DNA of 18,747 bases from Planctomycetaceae bacterium (lineage in GTDB: Bacteria; Planctomycetota; Planctomycetia; Planctomycetales; Planctomycetaceae), in contig JALTOP010000207.1 in NCBI GenBank assembly GCA_027000105.1, forward strand, positions 1 to 18,747, given 5' to 3'. This document shows positions 1-7,806 of the stretch, piece after piece. Made by a program: the position numbers and the translations under genes. Position 1 is the first letter of the stretch. Every line of letters starts with the position of its first letter. Under the pieces are notes generated by a model, which did not search any database, was not told where the DNA came from, and was given only the letters and a program-made list of their open reading frames with translations.

Positions 1-3000
1 CAACCCGACACCCGGTGTTGAATGGCGGGTCGCGGCAATAATCTTATTGACTTTCTTGCCGGGCAATTCTCCTCCTTCTCCCGGCTTGGCTCCCTGTGAT
101 ATCTTGATTTGCAGTTCATCTGCATTTGTCAAATACCAGCTGGTCACGCCAAATCGGCCAGAGGCAATCTGCTTGATCGCAGAGCGTTTTGAATCGCCGT
201 TTTCCATCGGTTTGAAGCGGGTGTAATCTTCACCACCTTCGCCGGTGTTGCTTTTTCCTTTCATACGATTCATGGCAATTGCGATTGCCTCATGGGACTC
301 GGCTGAAATCGAACCGTAACTCATCGCTCCGGTGCAAAATCGCTTCAGAATTTCGCTGGCCGGTTCCACTTCTTCCAGCGGAATCGGCTCGCATTTTTTG
401 TATCTCAGAAGCCCGCGCAGATGACAATTTCGCGTCGATTCCTCATCAGCCAATCTGGCAAACTCGTCATACGCCTTCTGACTGCCAGAACGGGCGGCTT
501 CCTGAACCTTGGCGATCGTGTAAGGGTTCCAGGCATGTTTTTCGCCTTTTTTCCGCCAGGCAAACAGACCCATGTTTTCCAGTAAAGGCAACCGATTTTC
601 GTCCCGCTCGGGGTAGCCCAGAGAATGACGACGCAGGTTTTCTTCCGCCAGAATTTCGAGTGTCACTCCTTTAATACGACTGGCCGTGCCGACGAAGCAA
701 CGATCGATCACGTCGCTGTTCAAACCGACGGCTTCAAAAATTTGTGCCCCTTTGTAACTGGCCAGTGTCGATATCCCCATTTTCGCAAAGACCTTGAGCA
801 TCCCCTTGGCAACGCCTTTGCGGTAGCCGGCGACGATCGATTCTTCGCACCAGTCTCCCTCCAGTTCCCCATTGCGCAATGCCTGCTGAACAGCTGCAAA
901 AGCCATGTACGGGTTGATCGCATCGGCTCCATAACCGGTCAGCAAACAGAAGTGGTGCACTTCCCTCGCCTCGCCCGATTCCAGCACAATCCCGATGCGT
1001 GTGCGCAGTTCGTTCTTGACCAAATGATGATGAAGCGCCCCCGTTGCCATCAGGGAACTCATCGCAACGCGATCTTCGCTCATCTGGCGATCCGAAAGAA
1101 TCACCAGCGAATAACCGTCCGCAATCGCCTGTGCCCCTTCCTGGCAAATCCGATCCAGAGCCGCCTTCATTCCTGCCGCACCTTCCTGCCGCGGATAGGT
1201 GATATCAATCGTTTTCGTTTTCCAACCACGATGATCCAGATGCTTCAGAGCGGAAAGTTCATGATTTGTCAGAATCGGATGAGGCACCGCCAAACGGTGA
1301 CAATCCTTCGGGCTTTCTTCGAGCAAATTCCCTTCCGGTCCGATAAAGCACTCCAGCGACATAATCACTTCCTCGCGAATCGAATCGATCGCGGGGTTTG
1401 TCACCTGAGCGAAAAGCTGCTTGAAGTAATCGTACAGCATCCGTGGCTTCTCGCTCAAACAGGCAAGCGCGGTATCATCACCCATCGAGCCGACCGGATC
1501 CCGTTTCTGTTCGATCAACGGTAGCAGCATGAACTGCAATGTTTCGGTGGTGTATCCGAAGGCCTGCATTTTACGAAGCAGGTCGTCATCATCCTCGGCA
1601 TCCCGGGGAATCTCCGCTGCGGGGAGTTCTCCCAACGTGATACGCTGTTCCTGCAACCACTGTTGATAAGGTTTGCGGTTGACAATTTCGTGTTTGAGCT
1701 CTTCATCATCGATAATGCGGCCCTGTTCAAAATCGACCAGAAACATTTTGCCCGGTTGCAAACGCCCTTTCGATTTCACATTCGCGGGATCGATATCAAC
1801 CACGCCGACTTCACTCGCCATGACAACGCGATCATCGTGTGTCACATAATAACGGGACGGTCTGAGCCCGTTACGATCGAGCACCGCACCGATATAATGT
1901 CCGTTTGTGAAAGAGATCGAAGCCGGCCCATCCCACGGTTCCTGCATGGCGGAGTGGAATTCGTAAAATGCCCGTTTATCTTCAGGCATGGAATGGTGAT
2001 TCTGCCACGCTTCGGGAATCATCATCATGACCGCTTCAGGAAGCGAACGCCCGGCCATCAGCAAAAACTCCAGCGCGTTGTCAAAAACACCGGAATCGGA
2101 ACAGTGTTCCTCGACAATCGGCATCAATTTCTGCAGGTCTTCACCGAATAGTTCACTTTGCATCACTCCCTGACGGGCATGAATCCAGTTTTTGTTGCCA
2201 CGCAGCGTATTGATTTCGCCGTTATGTGCCATGAATCGGCACGGTTGGGCACGATCCCAACTGGGCATCGTATTGGTTGAAAAACGGGAATGCACCATCG
2301 CCAGGTGTGTTTTATATTTCGGATTCTGCAAATCTTTGTAAAACGGCATCACCTGATGCGGTGTCATCATTCCTTTATAGATGATCACTTCCGTAGAAAG
2401 CGAACAAATGTAAAACAGCAGCGCCTCAGGGTGTTCTTCAGCAACACGCAGTCGGTGACTGGCCACCTTTCGGATTACGAACAACTGGCGTTCAAATGCT
2501 TTCTGATCCAGCCCGTCAGCGGCAGCGACAATTAACATTTCCATGTAAGGCATGCAGGCGCGGGCCGTGGGACCGATATCGGCTGCATCCGCGTCAACCG
2601 GCAAAACCCGCCAGCCGATCAGCTTCTGGCCCTGCTCTGCAATTAAATCATTGACAACCTGCTTGCAATGTTCTCGACGGCTTTGATCCTGGGGCAGAAA
2701 GACAATCCCCGCACCGTACAAACCGGACTTGGGCAGTTCGACCCCCAGTTCCTGCGGGATCACTTCGCGCAAAAATTCATCGGGAATCGCGGTCAGGATT
2801 CCGGCTCCATCGCCGGTGTTTTCTTCGCACCCACACGCACCACGGTGTTCCATCTGTCGGTTGATCTGATCAGCGTCCTCAACAATTTGATGCGAACGCT
2901 CCCCCTTCAAATGGGCGATAAAACCGACGCCACAGTTTTCATGTTCGTACTCGGGAGAATACAAATCATGAGCCAGTGGATAACCATCTTTGCGTATTGG

Positions 3001-3009
3001 ATTACTCAT
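1..3009 (-). CDS. gltB: Glutamate synthase large subunit, C-terminus beyond window (first 1003 residues)
   Basis: Large subunit of glutamate synthase, which transfers the amide of glutamine to 2-oxoglutarate in ammonium assimilation. The ATG at 3009 has an upstream GAGGGA ribosome site. After a 25-residue leader comes Cys26 in ENCGVGF; this Cys should become the N-terminal nucleophile of the type-2 glutaminase once the propeptide is removed. HRGACGCEENTGDGAG near residues 57-72 and a later HNGEINTLRGN segment are also glutaminase hallmarks. The right-hand part enters the FMN synthase domain: SHEAIAIAMNRMKGKSNTGEG from about residue 905, ending at RHSTPGVGL. The family is about 1500 residues, so the FMN-domain remainder, the 3Fe-4S cysteines and the C-terminal domain lie outside the window. 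No frameshift was seen. A LysR-type regulator lies directly upstream on the same strand, and a T-N11-A inverted repeat lies between them. Identification is very secure. Confidence 0.97.
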   Translation of the reverse strand, partial: MSNPIRKDGYPLAHDLYSPEYEHENCGVGFIAHLKGERSHQIVEDADQINRQMEHRGACGCEENTGDGAGILTAIPDEFLREVIPQELGVELPKSGLYGAGIVFLPQDQSRREHCKQVVNDLIAEQGQKLIGWRVLPVDADAADIGPTARACMPYMEMLIVAAADGLDQKAFERQLFVIRKVASHRLRVAEEHPEALLFYICSLSTEVIIYKGMMTPHQVMPFYKDLQNPKYKTHLAMVHSRFSTNTMPSWDRAQPCRFMAHNGEINTLRGNKNWIHARQGVMQSELFGEDLQKLMPIVEEHCSDSGVFDNALEFLLMAGRSLPEAVMMMIPEAWQNHHSMPEDKRAFYEFHSAMQEPWDGPASISFTNGHYIGAVLDRNGLRPSRYYVTHDDRVVMASEVGVVDIDPANVKSKGRLQPGKMFLVDFEQGRIIDDEELKHEIVNRKPYQQWLQEQRITLGELPAAEIPRDAEDDDDLLRKMQAFGYTTETLQFMLLPLIEQKRDPVGSMGDDTALACLSEKPRMLYDYFKQLFAQVTNPAIDSIREEVIMSLECFIGPEGNLLEESPKDCHRLAVPHPILTNHELSALKHLDHRGWKTKTIDITYPRQEGAAGMKAALDRICQEGAQAIADGYSLVILSDRQMSEDRVAMSSLMATGALHHHLVKNELRTRIGIVLESGEAREVHHFCLLTGYGADAINPYMAFAAVQQALRNGELEGDWCEESIVAGYRKGVAKGMLKVFAKMGISTLASYKGAQIFEAVGLNSDVIDRCFVGTASRIKGVTLEILAEENLRRHSLGYPERDENRLPLLENMGLFAWRKKGEKHAWNPYTIAKVQEAARSGSQKAYDEFARLADEESTRNCHLRGLLRYKKCEPIPLEEVEPASEILKRFCTGAMSYGSISAESHEAIAIAMNRMKGKSNTGEGGEDYTRFKPMENGDSKRSAIKQIASGRFGVTSWYLTNADELQIKISQGAKPGEGGELPGKKVNKIIAATRHSTPGVGL

Positions 3010-3040
3010 ACCATCTTCCCTCAAAACTTTTTCCGTCACT

Positions 3041-3069
3041 TTTTGAAATTCAGAACCCCGATTTCAAAA
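3041..3069. promoter_or_regulatory. Perfect LysR-type inverted repeat (T-N11-A) upstream of gltB
   Basis: The arms TTTTGAAAT (3041-3049) and ATTTCAAAA (3061-3069) are exact reverse complements separated by 11 bases, giving the T-N11-A geometry of LysR-family recognition boxes. The centre is 46 bases upstream of the gltB ATG, inside the 253-base gap between the LysR gene and gltB. The geometry is seen directly; binding by the adjacent regulator is inferred. I could not place a convincing -35/-10 pair for gltB, so activation versus repression is open. Confidence 0.6.
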
Positions 3070-3262
3070 CAACACATATCTGCGAATTCAGGCGATCCCG
3101 CCCGACTAATCAAATCGATTCATCAACCAACCGTTACGTCCCTTTACAACCCTCATTAATTACTACTCTCATCAATAGACCGCCACGGTTCACCTGGAAA
3201 ATTCGCGTCTCTGTCAGGCTGGAAAGCCCGAACGAGCTTGTCTTCCGGGTGTTCAAAACCAT

Positions 3263-4174
3263 TCAGGCAGAAACTGGACAGGAAACTGTCTCGATGTGAC
3301 TCTTCTGAAGTGCGTCTATCAACTTGATCGCTGCCGGCGATAACTCGCGTCCCTTGCGATGGATGATGCCCAACGGCCTCACCCAGGAAGCTCCCTCAAT
3401 CTCCAAAGCATGCAGGCGACCAGCTTTTGTTTCTTCAACAATCGTCGGTTTGGGCAACAACGCCGCCCCGGAACCGGACTCGACATCCCGCTTGACATAC
3501 TCAACATTGTCGAATTCGTGAACGATCTCAACATGAACACCGGCTTCCCGAAACCAACGATCCGTCGCTTTGCGTATCTGCAAATTCGGGCTGAACCCGA
3601 CACACCGAACCCGATTCAGATCGACCGGCTTGATGGAATTTTTACCAAACCACGGATGCCTCTTTCCCACCCCGACAACCATTGGCTGATCCTGCCAATG
3701 CACACAGGTGAATTCTTTTCCTGATTTCGGAAAAGAAACCAGCCCCAATTCATCCTGCTCCTGCTCCACCCGGCGGTAAACTTCATCCGGGTGGACATAA
3801 TCAACCAGAATCTCGACCTCTGGGTATTCACTCTGGAATTTCCCGATGATTTCATTGATGTGCAACAGTCCGACCGAATAGATCGCAGCCACACGAACCC
3901 GACCGCTGACCCGATCTCCCATGCTCCGGATTTTATCTTCCAATTCGTGAAATGTCGCCAGTAGATCGCGAGTTCCTTCAAAATAAACCTTTCCCGCCGC
4001 TGTCAACTCGAACGGCCTTTTCGACCGATCCACCAAACGGACACCAAGCTGCTTCTCCTGCAATTGCACCGCCTGGCTCACTGCGGACTGCGAAACATGC
4101 AGATGATCCGCCGCCCGGGAAAAGCTGCGAAACTCAACCGCATCGCAAAACATTTCCAAATAACGCAAGTGCAT
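3263..4174 (-). CDS. LysR-family transcriptional regulator, possibly controlling gltB
   Basis: 303-residue LysR-type regulator, the usual family length. The N-terminal winged helix-turn-helix spans about residues 1-60 (FCDAVEFRSFSRAADHLHVSQSAVSQAVQ, then GVRLVDRSKRPFELTAAG). A linker helix and a periplasmic-binding-protein-like effector domain follow from about residue 90. The ATG at 4174 is preceded by AGGG with 7-base spacing. It sits immediately upstream of, and parallel to, gltB. Bacillus GltC is a LysR-type activator of glutamate synthase, but there the genes are divergent, so the resemblance is suggestive only. The effector cannot be read from sequence. It has its own strong promoter at 4250-4277. 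Confidence 0.93.
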   Translation of the reverse strand: MHLRYLEMFCDAVEFRSFSRAADHLHVSQSAVSQAVQLQEKQLGVRLVDRSKRPFELTAAGKVYFEGTRDLLATFHELEDKIRSMGDRVSGRVRVAAIYSVGLLHINEIIGKFQSEYPEVEILVDYVHPDEVYRRVEQEQDELGLVSFPKSGKEFTCVHWQDQPMVVGVGKRHPWFGKNSIKPVDLNRVRCVGFSPNLQIRKATDRWFREAGVHVEIVHEFDNVEYVKRDVESGSGAALLPKPTIVEETKAGRLHALEIEGASWVRPLGIIHRKGRELSPAAIKLIDALQKSHIETVSCPVSA

Positions 4175-4249
4175 GAAACTACCCTGAACAGAACAGCATA
4201 AATATAATTAATAATATGAATGCAATAACATCAGAAAACTGAGGGGTCG

Positions 4250-4277
4250 ATTATCCAATCCCCAGAAGAAATGTCAA
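4250..4277 (-). promoter_or_regulatory. Sigma-70-like promoter for the LysR gene
   Basis: On the minus strand TTGACA (4277-4272) is followed after 16 bases by GATAAT (4255-4250), a perfect -35 and a 5/6 -10 element. Transcription would begin near 4243 and give a leader of about 70 bases before the ATG at 4174. The leader is very AT-rich (4200-4230) with an imperfect palindrome around ATTAAT, a possible autoregulatory site. Confidence 0.6.
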
Positions 4278-4447
4278 CCCGCAGGCGTTGCTGAAAACAA
4301 ATGTATTCATGTGGACACTTTTTTGGGTGTCATGCTGTAATCGTGTTCTTCAAAACAGAACAATCGGCGGACTTCCCAATCTGGCAGAAATGCCGTAACC
4401 TGTATTCTGCAAAAGAGATAGGACTACTGACCGTCATGAGAAGCAGA

Positions 4448-5464
4448 TTAGCAGAGGTTTTTCTCAGCAGGTGGTTGTTTTTTGAGCTCTTCTTCGAACA
4501 GCTGAATCAGTTTTTTCAGGGCGGCGTCTTTGGGGCCGGGGAGCATCGCGCCTGATGCCTGGCGATGTCCGCCGCCGCCAAGTTGTTCCGCGATCGGAGT
4601 GACATCGAAGTCGACTCGTGAACGCAAACTGACCTTATATTTTCGATTCGGTTGCTGCACCAGAATGAAAGCTGCCCGTATTCCTGCAATTGTCATGCAC
4701 TGATTGACCAGATTTTCCGTATCAGCCGGGTGCGCTTTCGACCTGGCGAAATCGGATTGTGTCACATAAGTGTAAGCAAGCTGCCCCTGACAGGCTGTTG
4801 CCACCCGTTGAAGAACGATGCCTGAAAGATGCAATCGGGGAACAGCTGCCTGTTCGTATAACAGCGTGTATAACTCAGCAGGATTGGCCCCGGCGTCGAT
4901 CAAATTGGCAATCGTCCGCATGGTTTTCGATGTTGTCGAAGGAAAGCGAAACCAGCCGGTATCGGTTGCGATCGCGGCATACAGGCAACTGGCTGCTCGG
5001 GAACTGGGGGTGTGATCGATCGCCTGCATGAAGTCGTAAATCAGGCATCCTGTTGCAGGTGAGGAAGTGTCCTTGAACTGCGTGGCGTTCAAATCATCGG
5101 AGCTGACATGATGGTCGATCACAACCTTTTGCGTTGTCGATTTCTGCATCACGTTGCCGACTTCACCAAGCTGCCCCCAGGCGCTGGTATCAAGCACGAT
5201 ATGCACATCACATTCCAGTATCGCCTGTTTCAAGGCGGGGGCATCGTGAACTGATTTGATTTCCTGTTCCGGATCAAGAAATTGCAAATGGGCAGGCGTT
5301 GCACCGGGGTTGATAATCTGAACCGTTTTCCCCAGCGAACGCAGCAGTAGCGCCATCCCCAACTCTGAACCCAACGCATCGGCATCCGGGCGAACATGAC
5401 TGGTTAACACAAATCGATCCCGCTGATCGATTATTTCTTTGAGTGGAGACCAGTCAATCGGCAT
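4448..5464 (-). CDS. nrnA: DHH/DHHA1 phosphoesterase, NrnA-type oligoribonuclease/pAp phosphatase
   Basis: 338 residues, matching the NrnA family (about 310-340). Family members degrade nanoRNAs (2-5 nt) to mononucleotides, and many also dephosphorylate 3'-phosphoadenosine 5'-phosphate, using Mn2+ in the cytoplasm. DHH motifs in order: SHVRPDADALGSE (residues 22-34, metal-binding Asp27 and Asp29), LDTS (91-94), IDHH (116-119) and ATDTGWFRF (from 166, Asp168). The C-terminal DHHA1 substrate-binding motif GGGGHRQASG is at 296-305. The ATG at 5464 has an AGGG ribosome site about 8 bases upstream. It lies 183 bases beyond the haem O synthase gene on the same strand. Whether it is co-transcribed with the oxidase block is uncertain, and no functional link is obvious. 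Substrate preference among DHH phosphoesterases is not settled by sequence alone. Confidence 0.92.
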   Translation of the reverse strand: MPIDWSPLKEIIDQRDRFVLTSHVRPDADALGSELGMALLLRSLGKTVQIINPGATPAHLQFLDPEQEIKSVHDAPALKQAILECDVHIVLDTSAWGQLGEVGNVMQKSTTQKVVIDHHVSSDDLNATQFKDTSSPATGCLIYDFMQAIDHTPSSRAASCLYAAIATDTGWFRFPSTTSKTMRTIANLIDAGANPAELYTLLYEQAAVPRLHLSGIVLQRVATACQGQLAYTYVTQSDFARSKAHPADTENLVNQCMTIAGIRAAFILVQQPNRKYKVSLRSRVDFDVTPIAEQLGGGGHRQASGAMLPGPKDAALKKLIQLFEEELKKQPPAEKNLC

Positions 5465-5494
5465 TCAAACAACCCTGGATAATGTGATGCAATC

Positions 5495-5524
5495 AGTTTC
5501 GTTCTGTTTCGTTCAGTTTTGCTC
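5495..5524. repeat. Three tandem decamers upstream of nrnA
   Basis: AGTTTCGTTC, TGTTTCGTTC and AGTTTTGCTC lie end to end at 5495-5504, 5505-5514 and 5515-5524. Copies one and two differ at one base; the third is more diverged. The array starts 31 bases upstream of the nrnA ATG, in the gap after the haem O synthase gene. The 10-bp period is close to one helical turn, so a repeated protein-binding half-site is possible, as is replication slippage. Confidence 0.7.
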
Positions 5525-5647
5525 AATCGTCTTCGCAAGGCATCCCTCAATGCAATCGCTCAAACTTGCAAACGCTTAAAAATACCCTCTCCCGGTACGA
5601 CAGTTACGTTCCCGGAAACCGCTACCTACTTATTGGGAACCGTACCG

Positions 5648-6649
5648 CTACTGTTGCATTTCCGTTCCTGTCTGTTCGAGGTTGGCTACAGTATACGCAT
5701 TGAGCAGGTTCAAGTGATTCCATGTTAGTGTCGTGAGAACTACCGGTAAGTAAAATAGCGAACAGAACAGCAAGGCACGGGCCGTTTTTCTGGTTTCGTT
5801 CAACAGAAATCGAACGGAATACGCAATATACGCCAGGCCAAACAGCAATGTCGTCCAGAAAAAGAGCGTTCCGGTCATGCCGAATTGTTGGGGGAGCAGA
5901 CTGACAGGAAGCAGGATGATCGCGTAAGTAACGGCTAAAAAACCGGTGACATACCTTTTCGGGATTCCGTTGGGAAGCATCCACAAGCCTGCTTGGGTGT
6001 ACTGTTCCCGGTACATCCAGGCGATAGCAAAAAAGTGGGGGAACTGCCACAGAAACATCAGCGAAAACAGCCAGAACGCGTCCCAGCCAAGCGGCTGTCC
6101 GGACGCCGCCCACCCCAACACCGGCGGGAAGGCACCGGGAACAGCTCCAATCGCGGTACAAAACGAAGTTCGCCGTTTCAGTGGCGTGTAAATCCCGACA
6201 TACATAACGAGTGTGCAAAGCGTCAACAGCATGGTCGTCATATTGACAAACAGCATCAAATGAACTGCACCGTAAATGCCCGTCAATGCTGCGAAAACGA
6301 GTGCTTCGTGCGGCTTGATTCGACCGGCTGGCAATGGGCGATCTTTTGTGCGGGGCATCAATAAATCGGTTGAAATTTCGTACCACTGATTCAACGCGCA
6401 GGACGAAGCGGCGATCAGCCCGATACCAAACAGTGCATGGAACAACCGGAACCAGTCGACTTCATTTCGTGACCCCAGCAAATAGCCGACCGCAACGGTA
6501 ATCAATACCATCACGGCAATTTTTGCTTTGGATAGCTCCATGTAATCCGCCACGCGAGTTTTCCATGTCACCTCGCTGGAAACGAATTCGTCTGATAGCG
6601 CAATTCCGTTTGATCCCGAGATGACCGTGGGAGTCGTCAAATGACTCAC
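5648..6649 (-). CDS. ctaB: Protoheme IX farnesyltransferase (haem O synthase)
   Basis: 333-residue polytopic membrane prenyltransferase of the UbiA superfamily. It adds a farnesyl group to haem B to give haem O, the first step toward haem A. The first Asp-rich motif is N87-QWYEISTD95 followed by RTKDRP (100-105). YTPLKRRT (154-161) is the second conserved loop, and WQFPHFF (201-207) is typical of CtaB/CyoE. Many hydrophobic helices span residues 40-320. An extra hydrophilic N-terminus of about 35 residues precedes the first helix. The best start is GTG at 6649, with GGAG 8 bases upstream. It is the last gene of the oxidase block, 115 bases after haem A synthase. Confidence 0.95.
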   Translation of the reverse strand: MSHLTTPTVISGSNGIALSDEFVSSEVTWKTRVADYMELSKAKIAVMVLITVAVGYLLGSRNEVDWFRLFHALFGIGLIAASSCALNQWYEISTDLLMPRTKDRPLPAGRIKPHEALVFAALTGIYGAVHLMLFVNMTTMLLTLCTLVMYVGIYTPLKRRTSFCTAIGAVPGAFPPVLGWAASGQPLGWDAFWLFSLMFLWQFPHFFAIAWMYREQYTQAGLWMLPNGIPKRYVTGFLAVTYAIILLPVSLLPQQFGMTGTLFFWTTLLFGLAYIAYSVRFLLNETRKTARALLFCSLFYLPVVLTTLTWNHLNLLNAYTVANLEQTGTEMQQ

Positions 6650-6658
6650 GAATTTACT

Positions 6659-6686
6659 CCTATTTGCTTATGCCTATTTGTTTATA
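6659..6686. repeat. Tandem 14-mer duplication just upstream of ctaB
   Basis: CCTATTTGCTTATG (6659-6672) is followed directly by CCTATTTGTTTATA (6673-6686), 12 of 14 identical. It begins 10 bases upstream of the ctaB GTG start and lies in the 115-base gap after the haem A synthase gene. The nearer copy includes the GGAG-type ribosome-site end. Confidence 0.7.
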
Positions 6687-6764
6687 AAAGTAGAGTCCGT
6701 TTCACGAACCATAATAAAAGTCTGCCTTGAATTCGACCGTAACAAGAGAGTTCGCGTTACACCT

Positions 6765-7709
6765 TTACGAATTGGCCTTCATTAAACGATGGACACGAAA
6801 AGAGCGAACGGTCAACACGGTTGCCGAGGCGACCAACAATAAACCGACAACCATGTGCGAAGTTCGCGATAGTACCTGCCCGGTCGAACCTTCAACAACC
6901 CTGATCCCGAATGCACCAAATTTGGTGGCATAAGTAACAAGACCGAGTGCGACCTGAATGGCGGTAAGTATAATCACGCTCCGCATCGCCGAACGGAGCC
7001 ATTTCACTCTTGTTTTGACAACAAACACCAGCACCACGTGGACAGCGACCAAAGCCAGAATGCCAAAGCCGAGATGCTCATTCACCGGTGCTTTCATCTC
7101 ACCCATCGGATGTCGAATAATACCGCCGAGCATATACTGGACAAGTAGAAAAATCAGATAAACAAACGATGCGTTGCGGGCAGCCTTCACCGGGCGGTTT
7201 TCCTCTTCCGGCTTCCATTGATTCCACGTCGTTGAAGAAACGGTCGCCGTCACGCAGACGAGCGAAAAGTACATCGCCGCGAACAGACCGTGCAGCATCG
7301 CCAAGCCGCGATCGTTCAATTCAACACGAAACCCTCCCAACACCCCTTGCGCGCAAACAGCCAGAAAAACGAGAATCCCCAAAACCCTTAACGATTTTTT
7401 TGAGCCTTTCAGCCAGGTCAACACCATCAAAAAAATTGAAGCCAGACCGGCCAGCGTCCCGGCCAAACGGTGTCCATGTTCCAGGAATTTTTTGACGCTC
7501 TCATGATTGGTGCTGATGTCATCAAGCAGCTTCAGCCACGGATAGCTGAACATTCCCTGACCGTCGGAGGTGGGCCAGTCGGGGAATGCCATCCCGGCTT
7601 CTTTGGTTGTCGTCAGTGCTCCCATAATAATGGGAAGCATCGCCACGACCGCGGTAATAATCGCCATGCGATGAATCCACGGATTGAGCGGCTGTTCTGT
7701 CTGGTTCAT
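6765..7709 (-). CDS. ctaA: Haem A synthase (COX15/CtaA family)
   Basis: 314-residue membrane protein of the COX15/CtaA family, which oxidises the C8 methyl of haem O to a formyl group, giving the haem A used by the neighbouring oxidase. There are about eight transmembrane helices in two four-helix halves. Candidate haem ligands are His80 in EHGHRL (with Glu77), His140 in LHG, His212 in NEHLGFG and His285 in RTSHMVVG, matching the four-His pattern of Bacillus CtaA. The extracytoplasmic cysteine pair of Bacillus CtaA is absent; the equivalent loop reads AGMAFPDWPTS, as in Cys-less COX15 forms. The ATG at 7709 lacks a clear Shine-Dalgarno sequence. It is 97 bases downstream of the subunit I gene. 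Confidence 0.94.
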   Translation of the reverse strand: MNQTEQPLNPWIHRMAIITAVVAMLPIIMGALTTTKEAGMAFPDWPTSDGQGMFSYPWLKLLDDISTNHESVKKFLEHGHRLAGTLAGLASIFLMVLTWLKGSKKSLRVLGILVFLAVCAQGVLGGFRVELNDRGLAMLHGLFAAMYFSLVCVTATVSSTTWNQWKPEEENRPVKAARNASFVYLIFLLVQYMLGGIIRHPMGEMKAPVNEHLGFGILALVAVHVVLVFVVKTRVKWLRSAMRSVIILTAIQVALGLVTYATKFGAFGIRVVEGSTGQVLSRTSHMVVGLLLVASATVLTVRSFRVHRLMKANS

Positions 7710-7716
7710 ATTGATG

Positions 7717-7742
7717 GGTATCGTTTATTGGTATCGTCGTTG
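7717..7742. repeat. Imperfect 13-bp tandem repeat upstream of ctaA
   Basis: GGTATCGT occurs at 7717-7724 and again at 7730-7737, a 13-bp period whose remaining bases have diverged (about 9 of 13 match). It begins 7 bases upstream of the ctaA ATG, where a ribosome site would be expected and none is visible. It is weaker than the other leader repeats in the window. Confidence 0.4.
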
Positions 7743-7806
7743 TTGATAACAGTAAGGAAAAGAAACGCCTCTTGACCGTACCGGAACGGGCAGGGCTTGC
7801 CTGATT

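Noticed and set aside
625..1524. 299-residue plus-strand open frame
   Set aside because: It is antisense to gltB, whose minus-strand reading frame is continuous and carries family motifs throughout. The plus-strand translation is His/Arg-rich with no domain-like pattern.
2962..3009. Possible frameshift or alternative TTG start (2964) for gltB
   Set aside because: Careful re-reading shows the ATG at 3009 is in frame with ENCGVGF and has a ribosome site, so no frameshift or unusual start is needed.
4309..4334. Hairpin GACAC-TTTTTTGG-GTGTC considered as an nrnA terminator
   Set aside because: The stem is only 5 bp, the T-run is in the loop, and on the nrnA strand it reads as A residues, so it does not fit a rho-independent terminator.
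5622..6386. 254-residue minus-strand open frame overlapping ctaB
   Set aside because: It is an alternate frame of the ctaB coding region; ctaB has clear prenyltransferase motifs, and this translation has none.
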